A DNA stretch of 6,335 nt from Clostridiaceae bacterium. Lineage in GTDB: Bacteria; Bacillota; Clostridia; DSM-8532. Made by a program: the position numbers and the translations under genes. The notes below the pieces were generated by a model. It had not been told where the DNA came from. It did not search any database and saw nothing but the letters and a program-made list of their open reading frames with translations. Shown piece by piece: positions 1 through 6,335 of the stretch (the stretch's first letter is position 1; each line of letters begins with the position of its first letter). Location of the stretch: NCBI GenBank assembly GCA_025361665.1, contig JANYKF010000060.1, positions 1 to 6,335 of the forward strand, in the 5' to 3' direction.

Positions 1-56
1 GTAGCGCAAGGATTTTGGCGTATTTTCCCCGGAATGGTTCACCACCCCGTCTTGCT

Positions 57-1522
<1,466 letters not shown>

Positions 1523-1567
1523 TCGGAAAAGCCCCCGGTCTTGGGATGCGGACAATGGAAAAGCAGG

Positions 1568-1603
1568 TGCCGAATCCACCCGCACATTGCCGTGGCACGG
1601 CAC
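1568..1603 (+). other. Possible hairpin downstream of guaB
   Basis: GTGCCG at 1568-1573 can pair with CGGCAC at 1598-1603. A competing tighter hairpin is TGCCGT (1588-1593), loop GGC, ACGGCA (1597-1602). Neither is followed by a run of T's, so neither is a standard intrinsic terminator. They may protect the 3' end of the guaB transcript or may be chance. The rest of 1523-1636 shows no gene or RNA family that I can recognise. Confidence 0.3.
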
Positions 1604-1636
1604 GGAAATGCTACTGAAATGCAGGTTTTCACGTGC

Positions 1637-1665
1637 TTGACATCATTCGGGACGTCTACTATAAT
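1637..1665 (+). promoter_or_regulatory. Vegetative (sigma-A type) promoter of greA
   Basis: TTGACA (1637-1642) and TATAAT (1660-1665) are both exact consensus hexamers, with the optimal 17-base spacer. Transcription should start at the A's around 1671-1672, giving a leader of about 78 bases before the greA ATG at 1750. The leader can form a short CCGG-CGTG-CCGG hairpin (1705-1716), too weak to call a regulatory element. A full-consensus promoter implies strong, constitutive expression. Confidence 0.9.
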
Positions 1666-1749
1666 ATGTGAATACATCAGGAAAAGTGTGGAAACGTGAA
1701 GCCTCCGGCGTGCCGGCGATTTCCCCCGCACCCTGGAAGGAGAGAACGA

Positions 1750-2226
1750 ATGAGCGCAAAAGAGGTTCTTCTGACCTACGAGGGTTTGAAAAAGCTGGAA
1801 GAGGAACTCGATTATCTGAAGGGTGAAAAACGCAAGGAAAATGCGGAACGCATCAAGGCCGCCCTGGCCTTCGGAGATATTTCCGAGAACTCCGAGTACG
1901 ATGACGCGAAAAACGAGCAGGCGCAGAATGAAACCCGCATCATGCAGCTTGAAAGCATGCTCAAGCACGCCACCGTCATCGACGACGACGACGTGGACAC
2001 CAGGGCTGTCAGCATCGGCACGCATGTCCGCATCCGGGAGACAAAGACAAAGGATGAAACGGATTACCATATTGTGGGTTCCACAGAGGCCGATCCGTCC
2101 TCCTACAAGATTTCAAACGAATCCCCTGTCGGATCCGCGTTGCTGGGACACAAGGTGGGCGATACGGTGGAAATCGAAGTGCCTGGCGGGAAAATCAAGT
2201 ACAAGATCATCGACATCCACAAGTAA
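1750..2226 (+). CDS. greA: Transcription elongation factor GreA
   Basis: GreA enters the secondary channel of RNA polymerase and stimulates the polymerase's own cleavage of backtracked RNA, rescuing stalled complexes. The 158 residues match the family length. Residues 1 to about 77 form the antiparallel coiled coil, opening with [14 protein letters not shown]. Its tip carries the [13 protein letters not shown] motif, where Asp43 and Glu46 are the acidic residues that place the catalytic Mg. From about residue 80 comes the FKBP-like polymerase-binding domain, ending in the typical [23 protein letters not shown] segment. The frame is open upstream to a GTG at 1696, but the ATG at 1750 follows GGAAGGAGAG (1735-1744) and gives the normal GreA N terminus. 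The gene has its own consensus promoter. Its position just upstream of lysS is a common arrangement in Bacillota. Confidence 0.97.
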   Translation: MSAKEVLLTYEGLKKLEEELDYLKGEKRKENAERIKAALAFGDISENSEYDDAKNEQAQNETRIMQLESMLKHATVIDDDDVDTRAVSIGTHVRIRETKTKDETDYHIVGSTEADPSSYKISNESPVGSALLGHKVGDTVEIEVPGGKIKYKIIDIHK

Positions 2227-2272
2227 GTGTCCCGCCATTCCGTTGTCCGGGCTGTATCCGTCCCCAGGTGGC

Positions 2273-2301
2273 TTGATAGGGTCATGTTTGTCATGTATAA
2301 T
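2273..2301 (+). promoter_or_regulatory. Vegetative promoter between greA and lysS
   Basis: TTGATA (2273-2278, 5 of 6 consensus) and TATAAT (2296-2301, exact) are separated by 17 bases. The predicted start site is the A at about 2307-2308, giving a leader of about 105 bases for lysS. The inferred start lies only about 10 bases before the hairpin at 2318-2344, so transcripts would meet a terminator-like structure almost at once. Confidence 0.75.
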
Positions 2302-2317
2302 GGTTGAATCGTCCATC

Positions 2318-2351
2318 ACGGTTTGCATATATCATGTAAACTGTTTTTTTT
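2318..2351 (+). terminator. Intrinsic terminator or lysS attenuator
   Basis: CGGTTTGCAT (2319-2328) pairs with ATGTAAACTG (2334-2343) around the loop ATATC. This is a 10-bp stem with two G-U wobbles, which A2318-T2344 can extend by one. Eight T's (2344-2351) follow directly. This is intrinsic-terminator architecture, though the stem is AT-rich and so of modest strength. It lies 92 bases after the greA stop and could end the greA transcript. It also lies downstream of the 2273-2301 promoter, so lysS transcripts from that promoter must read through it unless another promoter exists in 2352-2400. Confidence 0.65.
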
Positions 2352-2400
2352 GCTGGTTTTCCCATGTGATCAGTCATGGACAGACAATCCGGACAATGTC

Positions 2401-2406
2401 GGGAGG
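2401..2406 (+). promoter_or_regulatory. Ribosome binding site that fixes the lysS start
   Basis: GGGAGG ends 6 bases before the ATG at 2413. The same frame is open back to a TTG at 2323, but that start would add the unlikely sequence [15 protein letters not shown] encoded by the terminator hairpin and its T-run, and it has no Shine-Dalgarno sequence. Confidence 0.8.
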
Positions 2407-2412
2407 CACTTC

Positions 2413-3921
2413 ATGTCAGACAAGCAGGAGCGACCGGTTCAGACCGAGCCGGAAACAGAACAGGACCTGAACGAGATCATGCTCGTACGCCGGGCCAAGC
2501 TGGCTGAATTGCAGGCGGCGGGCCAAGATCCGTTCCTCTTGGTCCGATATGACAATGACACCTCTGTCCAGGCCATCCTGTCCGATTATGAAGGGCATGA
2601 AGGCAAACTCGTATCTTTGGCCGGTCGTTTGATGGGCAAGCGCGGCATGGGCAAGTCGACCTTCTGCGATCTTCAGGACCGTGATGGCCGCATCCAGCTG
2701 TATGTGCGCATCAATGAACTGGGAGAGTCCGCCTACGATGCCTTCAGGAAGCTTGACATCGGAGATTTGATCGGCGTGGTCGGAACAGTATTCAGGACCC
2801 ATATGGGCGAGATTTCCATCAAAGTGCAGGTTTGCACGCTGCTGGCCAAATCGCTTCGCCCGCTGCCGGAAAAATTCCATGGCCTGAAGGACCCGGACAC
2901 AAGATACCGGCAGCGGTACCTCGACCTCATCGTCAATCCGGAAGTCCGACGCACCTTCGTCATGCGCAGCCGAATCATCACCGCCATTCGCCGCTTTCTC
3001 GACGCGCGGGATTTCCTCGAGGTCGACACACCCATCCTGAGCACCATTCTCGGCGGAGCCACGGCACGCCCGTTCATCACCCACCACAACACGCTTGACC
3101 TCGACCTCTTCATGCGCATTGCGCCGGAGCTGTACCTGAAGCGCCTCATCGTGGGCGGCATGGAAAAAGTGTATGAAATCGGCCGGATGTTCCGCAACGA
3201 AGGCATGTCCATCAAGCACAACCCTGAGTTTACGATGATGGAGCTTTATCAGGCCTATACGGATTACAACGGCATGATGGAAATCACCGAAGCGCTTGTG
3301 TCCTCTGTGGCGCAGGAAGTGCTCGGAACCACGAAAATCACATACCAGAACCAGGAAATCGATTTGACTCCTCCCTGGAATCGCATGACCATGACGGAAG
3401 CCGTTCTCCGGTATGCCGGGGTGGACTTCGGCACCATCGCCGATGATGCCGCAGCCATCGCGATCGCCCGGGAAAAGGGCCTGCACCTGAAGGGATCGCC
3501 CGTACGGGGCGAGATCCTGAACCTATTCTTCGAGGAATTTGCCGAAATCCATCTTGTGCAGCCCACCTTCATTCTCGATTATCCAGTGGAGGTTTCACCG
3601 CTCACGAAGCGAAAACCCGGAAGACCTGAGCTCGTCGAGCGATTTGAACTCTTCATCACGTCCCGCGAGTTCGGAAATGCGTACAGTGAACTCAACGATC
3701 CGATGGACCAGAGGGAGCGGTTCCTTGCCCAAGTCCAAAAGAGGGAGTCGGGCGACGAAGAGGCCAACATGATGGACGATGACTACATCACGGCGCTGGA
3801 ACACGGGCTTCCGCCCACCGGGGGCCTCGGCATTGGCATCGATCGCCTGATTATGCTGCTGACCGATTCCTTCTCCATCCGGGATGTATTGCTCTTTCCG
3901 ACAATGAAACCACGCGAGTGA
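2413..3921 (+). CDS. lysS: Lysyl-tRNA synthetase, class II
   Basis: LysS charges tRNA-Lys with lysine using ATP, as a cytosolic homodimer. From the ATG at 2413 the protein has 502 residues, the usual size. A short helical N terminus is followed by the OB-fold anticodon-binding domain (about 57-150) and the class II catalytic core. Motif 1 surrounds FLEVDTPIL (Pro207). The lysine-specific [13 protein letters not shown] and [11 protein letters not shown] segments follow. Motif 2 is [23 protein letters not shown] (Arg261). Motif 3 is [13 protein letters not shown] (Arg478), and the protein ends in the typical [13 protein letters not shown] near the C-terminal part of the core is also characteristic of LysRS. 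Nothing essential is missing. The leader carries a promoter and a terminator-like hairpin but no T-box motifs, so any control acts through another mechanism. The next gene begins 43 bases downstream with no U-tailed terminator between. Confidence 0.98.
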   Translation: MSDKQERPVQTEPETEQDLNEIMLVRRAKLAELQAAGQDPFLLVRYDNDTSVQAILSDYEGHEGKLVSLAGRLMGKRGMGKSTFCDLQDRDGRIQLYVRINELGESAYDAFRKLDIGDLIGVVGTVFRTHMGEISIKVQVCTLLAKSLRPLPEKFHGLKDPDTRYRQRYLDLIVNPEVRRTFVMRSRIITAIRRFLDARDFLEVDTPILSTILGGATARPFITHHNTLDLDLFMRIAPELYLKRLIVGGMEKVYEIGRMFRNEGMSIKHNPEFTMMELYQAYTDYNGMMEITEALVSSVAQEVLGTTKITYQNQEIDLTPPWNRMTMTEAVLRYAGVDFGTIADDAAAIAIAREKGLHLKGSPVRGEILNLFFEEFAEIHLVQPTFILDYPVEVSPLTKRKPGRPELVERFELFITSREFGNAYSELNDPMDQRERFLAQVQKRESGDEEANMMDDDYITALEHGLPPTGGLGIGIDRLIMLLTDSFSIRDVLLFPTMKPRE

Positions 3922-3928
3922 CCGGACC

Positions 3929-3948
3929 CTTGCCGGAGACCCGGCAAG
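3929..3948 (+). other. Perfect GC-rich hairpin between lysS and the next gene
   Basis: CTTGCCGG (3929-3936), loop AGAC (3937-3940) and CCGGCAAG (3941-3948) form a perfect 8-bp stem. It starts 8 bases after the lysS stop and ends 16 bases before the ATG at 3965. The sequence after it is AAGCAGAGGGG, not a T-run, so it does not look like a complete intrinsic terminator. It could stabilise or process the lysS 3' end, or modulate translation of the next gene, whose Shine-Dalgarno sequence (about 3953-3959) starts 5 bases later. Confidence 0.6.
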
Positions 3949-3964
3949 AAGCAGAGGGGCGACG

Positions 3965-4840
3965 ATGGACAGAAAACAAGCATTCGTCGTGCTCGGATTG
4001 CCTGATACGGCAACACGGGACGAGATTGCAAGAAGATATGACGTTCTCGAGAGGAAAAACAGGATCCTGCAGCAGCAGGCGGAAGGCACGCCGACCACGC
4101 TGGAAATCGAGGTGGCCTACAAACTGCTCGCCGGCATCGCCTGGAAGGATCCTGTCGCGGAAAACCGCCTTCGCCAACGGGATGAACATCCCGGACTGAT
4201 AGCCCGGATGCTGAGAATGGAACAGACGAAGCTGGATAACCTGGTCCACTATTACAGGAAGCCCGTTCTGATCATTGCCGTCGTGCTGGGGGTCGTCGCC
4301 TGGTTCATCATCTCGACCGTATTCCGGACGCCGGATGATTTTCGCATGCTGGTGGCCGGAGACATTTACATGCAGAACCAGGACAAACTGCAGGCCGCCG
4401 TCCTGAAGGATATGCCCGGAACCCTCAATCCGATGCTCCAGAACATCTACCTTGGAAAGACAACGGATCCGCAGATGCAGGCGGCCGTTTCCCAAAAATT
4501 GATTGTGGAGATCGGGTACGGTGAAAACGATATCCTGGTACTGGATCGGTTCCTGTATGAACAATATGCGGCGCAAGGCGCTTTCCAGCCTTTGGACGCC
4601 ATTCTGGGGGATTATGGAACAAGCCTGAAGGAACAGGAGAAACAGCGGATTGCCATTCTCCCGGATGTCCTCGCGGCGGGAGAAGACGGAAATCCGCACG
4701 TATATGGAATCGATGTGACCGGGAGTTCGTTTCTGAAGGATGCGGAAGTGTTGGGGCTGGACATGGTCGCGGTTTTCGGTTTGAAATCGAAATTTCCCGA
4801 TAAGGGCAGAATGATGATGCAGTTATTGATGAAAAAATAG
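3965..4840 (+). CDS. Single-pass membrane protein with degenerate J-like N-terminal domain
   Basis: I do not recognise a named family. Of the 291 residues, 1 to about 75 resemble a DnaJ J domain (FVVLGLPDTATRDEIARRYDVL, then EVAYKLLAG in place of helix III). The HPD tripeptide needed to stimulate DnaK is absent: the matching stretch after helix II is RKNR. A single hydrophobic span at about 100-119 (PVLIIAVVLGVVAWFIISTV) follows HYYRK, predicting the J-like part in the cytosol and residues 120-291 outside. The outer part contains VEIGYGENDILVLDRFLYEQYAAQGAFQPLD (about 181-211), which resembles segments of extracellular solute-binding proteins, but the region is shorter than a complete one. 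The ATG follows GAGGGG at 3954-3959. The STAS gene starts 12 bases after the stop, so the protein is probably made with the sigma cassette and could be its membrane input or an assembly factor. That role is inference. Confidence 0.85.
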   Translation: MDRKQAFVVLGLPDTATRDEIARRYDVLERKNRILQQQAEGTPTTLEIEVAYKLLAGIAWKDPVAENRLRQRDEHPGLIARMLRMEQTKLDNLVHYYRKPVLIIAVVLGVVAWFIISTVFRTPDDFRMLVAGDIYMQNQDKLQAAVLKDMPGTLNPMLQNIYLGKTTDPQMQAAVSQKLIVEIGYGENDILVLDRFLYEQYAAQGAFQPLDAILGDYGTSLKEQEKQRIAILPDVLAAGEDGNPHVYGIDVTGSSFLKDAEVLGLDMVAVFGLKSKFPDKGRMMMQLLMKK

Positions 4841-4852
4841 GGAGGAACCGGG

Positions 4853-5179
4853 ATGTTTGATTTGTCATCGTTGACGGACACGGACACGGACAAGGATGTG
4901 GTGCGCATCGCGATTTCAGGCGAGATTGACCTGCAGGCTGCGCCTGATTTCAAGAAGCGCCTGTATGAGGCGGTCGGTGAAGGCGGCACGGATGTCGTGC
5001 TGGACTGCGCGGACCTTTCCTACATCGACAGCACGGGCCTCGGCATTCTTTTGGGCGCCTTGAAACGGGTCAGGCTGAACAATCACCACGTGTTCATCCG
5101 CAACCTCAAGGACAGCATCCGGAAACTGTTCCGCATCACGGGCCTCGACAAGGCGTTCATCCTGGAGGAGGCACAATGA
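4853..5179 (+). CDS. STAS-domain anti-sigma factor antagonist (RsbV/SpoIIAA family)
   Basis: Proteins of this family bind the anti-sigma factor when unphosphorylated and so release the sigma factor. Phosphorylation of one serine switches them off. The 108 residues form one STAS domain: VVRIAISGEIDLQAAPDFKKRL (about 16-37), VVLDCADLSYIDSTGLGIL with the phosphorylatable Ser60 in the invariant DSTGLG loop, and a C-terminal half ending GLDKAFILEEAQ. The length matches RsbV (109) and SpoIIAA (117). GGAGGAA at 4841-4847 precedes the ATG. The N terminus holds a Thr-Asp triplet repeat. The stop overlaps the anti-sigma gene by 4 bases (ATGA), indicating translational coupling. The sequence does not decide between a stress-type RsbV and a sporulation-type SpoIIAA, so no symbol is given. 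Confidence 0.94.
   Translation: MFDLSSLTDTDTDKDVVRIAISGEIDLQAAPDFKKRLYEAVGEGGTDVVLDCADLSYIDSTGLGILLGALKRVRLNNHHVFIRNLKDSIRKLFRITGLDKAFILEEAQ
4874..4891 (+). repeat. Three tandem copies of ACGGAC inside the STAS gene
   Basis: Three exact in-frame copies of the hexamer encode Thr-Asp three times (residues 8-13) just before the first strand of the STAS domain. Gain or loss of one copy would change the N-terminal tail by two residues without shifting the frame. Confidence 0.8.
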
Positions 5180-5577
5180 GCAAGGTTTCGCAGATTGTCC
5201 TGAGCATCCCGCCGAAGGCGGAGTATGTGAGCCTGGTTCGTCTCACCGTGTCGGGCGTCGCCCATCAGTGCGGGTTCGACATCGATGCCATCGAGGATAT
5301 CAAGGTTTGCACGTCCGAGGTCCTGAACAAGGCCATCGCAACAGAATACGGAGAGGGAAGCGACCCCTTGGTCCTGACATTCGATCTCATGCCCGGCTCG
5401 ATCGCCGTGCAGATCGGCGGGAACGGTCTGAACGGGGAAACCTTGTTTGCGTCCGATGCGGATGCGTTTGCACTTGCGATTCTGGATACGCTCATGGACA
5501 AGGTCATTCTTTCCGGAGTCGGTTCGGCGGCAGTCCGCCTGTTGAAGTCGACGGAGAGGACGGACGCCGATGGTTAG
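5176..5577 (+). CDS. RsbW/SpoIIAB-type anti-sigma factor, apparently without a working kinase site
   Basis: By position between the STAS antagonist and the sigma factor, and by sequence, this is the anti-sigma factor: it should bind and silence the sigma factor. The helix IEDIKVCTSEV (about 39-49, Glu48) and the later ILDTLMDKVIL (about 102-112) match the RsbW/SpoIIAB fold of the GHKL ATPase family. The 133 residues are fewer than in RsbW (160) or SpoIIAB (146). The N-box Asn of SEACTNA aligns with Lys52 in SEVLNKA. The DxG Asp is missing: residues 80-87 read IGGNGLNG and no Asp occurs at 71-93. The second glycine box and most of the ATP lid are replaced by a short SDADAFALA stretch. Binding of the sigma factor may be intact, but ATP-dependent phosphorylation of the antagonist looks unlikely. 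GGAGGAGG at 5164-5171 supports the start. The gene overlaps the sigma gene by 8 bases. I withhold rsbW because of the altered site. Confidence 0.88.
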   Translation: MSKVSQIVLSIPPKAEYVSLVRLTVSGVAHQCGFDIDAIEDIKVCTSEVLNKAIATEYGEGSDPLVLTFDLMPGSIAVQIGGNGLNGETLFASDADAFALAILDTLMDKVILSGVGSAAVRLLKSTERTDADG

Positions 5578-6328
5578 GAGAAGCCCGGTGCAGGAACGGA
5601 GCGAGGAATCGGAGCGGGATCTGTTTGAGCGTTATGCCCGGGGGCGCGATGCCTCGCTGCGCAACGACATTGTCTCCAGATATCTTTATTTGGCGGACAT
5701 CATCTCGAAAAAATTCATCAACCGCGGCGTGGAGATGGACGACATCTACCAGGTTGCCTGCGTGGCGCTCATCAATGCCGTGGAGCGGTTCAATGTCAGC
5801 GAGGACGTCAAGTTCGTGAGTTTCGCCACGCCTACGGTCATCGGAGAGGTCAAGCGCTATTTCCGCGACAAGGCATCCGTGATCCGGATTCCCCGGCGCA
5901 TCTATGAAGTGTACCAGAAGGTCAACCAGGCCCGCGAATACCTGATGCAGCAGCTGAAGCGGGCCCCGCGGGTCGATGAGATTTCTGCCTATCTCAATGT
6001 CAAAGAGGAAACCATCCTGGAGATCATCGAATCCTGGAATGTCTACAACATCCAGTCCTTCGACCAGACGCTGTTCGAAGAAGATGATCTGGAACTGCAC
6101 GAGACGGTCGGAGATGAAGATGGGACGTTCGAGCGGATCGACAACCGTGATTTTCTCGAGAGAACCATGGAACACTTCAACGAGGCGGAAAAGCAGTTTA
6201 TCCGCATGCGTTTTTTCGAAAACAAGACGCAGAAGGACATCGCCGGTTTTTTCGGCGTGTCGCAGATGTACATATCGCGTCTGGAGAAAAAAACACTGGA
6301 AAAATTCAGGAAAATTCTGAAGAAATAA
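5570..6328 (+). CDS. SigB/SigF/SigG-family alternative RNA polymerase sigma factor
   Basis: This sigma-70 family factor directs RNA polymerase to a special set of promoters, for stress or development. Its 252 residues match SigF (255) and SigB (262). Region 2 (about 35-101) includes MDDIYQVACVALINAVERF for core binding and FVSFATPTVIGEVKRYFRDK for the -10 element. Region 3 (about 105-160) has IRIPRRIYE and RAPRVDEISAYLNV. Region 4 (about 200-248) ends in the helix-turn-helix TQKDIAGFFGVSQMYISRLEKK, which contacts the -35 element. No sigma-1.1 region is present. The ATG follows GGAGAGGA (5553-5560) and overlaps the end of the anti-sigma gene by 8 bases, giving the standard antagonist, anti-sigma, sigma order. 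Sequence alone does not separate SigB from SigF, so no symbol is given. The stop is 7 bases from the window end. Confidence 0.95.
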   Translation: MVRRSPVQERSEESERDLFERYARGRDASLRNDIVSRYLYLADIISKKFINRGVEMDDIYQVACVALINAVERFNVSEDVKFVSFATPTVIGEVKRYFRDKASVIRIPRRIYEVYQKVNQAREYLMQQLKRAPRVDEISAYLNVKEETILEIIESWNVYNIQSFDQTLFEEDDLELHETVGDEDGTFERIDNRDFLERTMEHFNEAEKQFIRMRFFENKTQKDIAGFFGVSQMYISRLEKKTLEKFRKILKK

Positions 6329-6335
6329 AACCGGA

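Noticed and set aside
1523..1560. GCCCCCGGTCTTGGG as a guaB terminator
   Set aside because: Only a 3-bp stem can form and no T-run follows.
2302..2412. T-box or lysine riboswitch controlling lysS
   Set aside because: The leader is too short, and neither the T-box GGTGGNACCGCG element nor an L-box-like structure is present.
2416..3486. Long open frame (356 codons) antisense to lysS
   Set aside because: It lies wholly opposite a clear lysS, its translation shows no recognisable domain, and long antisense frames are expected from GC-rich codon use.
3965..4190. Calling the first domain a functional DnaJ co-chaperone domain
   Set aside because: The HPD motif essential for DnaK stimulation is absent, so only a J-like fold is claimed.
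3851..4699. Antisense open frame of 282 codons opposite the J-like gene
   Set aside because: It overlaps the end of lysS and the membrane-protein gene, which has a good ribosome binding site and coherent domains. The antisense product has no recognisable features.
4779..4809. Possible SigB/SigF-type autoregulatory promoter (GTTTGA ... GGGCAG) upstream of the STAS gene
   Set aside because: The spacing of 19 bases is too long for this sigma class (about 13-16) and the -10 match is poor.
5504..6175. Antisense open frame of 223 codons opposite the sigma factor gene
   Set aside because: It mirrors a well-conserved sigma-70 coding sequence and has no independent support.

Overview
The window reads as a piece of a Bacillota (Firmicutes) chromosome. 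It is moderately GC-rich, probably mid-50s percent by eye. The evidence for Bacillota is strong AGGAGG-type ribosome binding sites, near-consensus vegetative (sigma-A type) promoters, greA next to lysS, and a SigB/SigF-type partner-switching sigma cassette. A clostridia-like or otherwise non-Bacillus lineage fits best, but the species cannot be named from this sequence. All seven genes lie on the + strand, and no mobile element, CRISPR array, tRNA or rRNA is visible.

The first half is housekeeping. guaB (IMP dehydrogenase, 74-1522) is followed by a 227-base gap that contains a perfect TTGACA-17-TATAAT promoter for greA (transcript cleavage factor, 1750-2226). A 186-base gap follows, with a second promoter (TTGATA-17-TATAAT) and, about 10 bases past its predicted start site, a 10-11 bp hairpin running directly into eight T's. 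This hairpin either terminates greA transcripts or attenuates lysS. lysS (class II lysyl-tRNA synthetase) is best started at 2413.

The second half (3965-6328) is a tightly packed gene string: a single-pass membrane protein with a J-like cytoplasmic domain lacking HPD, a STAS-domain anti-sigma antagonist, an RsbW/SpoIIAB-position anti-sigma factor, and a SigB/SigF/SigG-family sigma factor. Gaps are 12 bases, then overlaps of 4 and 8 bases, so the last four genes are almost certainly co-transcribed. No separate promoter or U-tailed terminator was found between lysS and this string.

The most notable observation is that the anti-sigma protein sits where the serine kinase should be, yet has lost the residues that bind ATP and Mg (N-box Asn, DxG Asp, second glycine box) and most of the ATP lid. 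The antagonist nevertheless keeps the phosphorylatable Ser60. With the unusual membrane protein at the head of the cassette, this suggests a variant partner switch that does not use the standard kinase logic.
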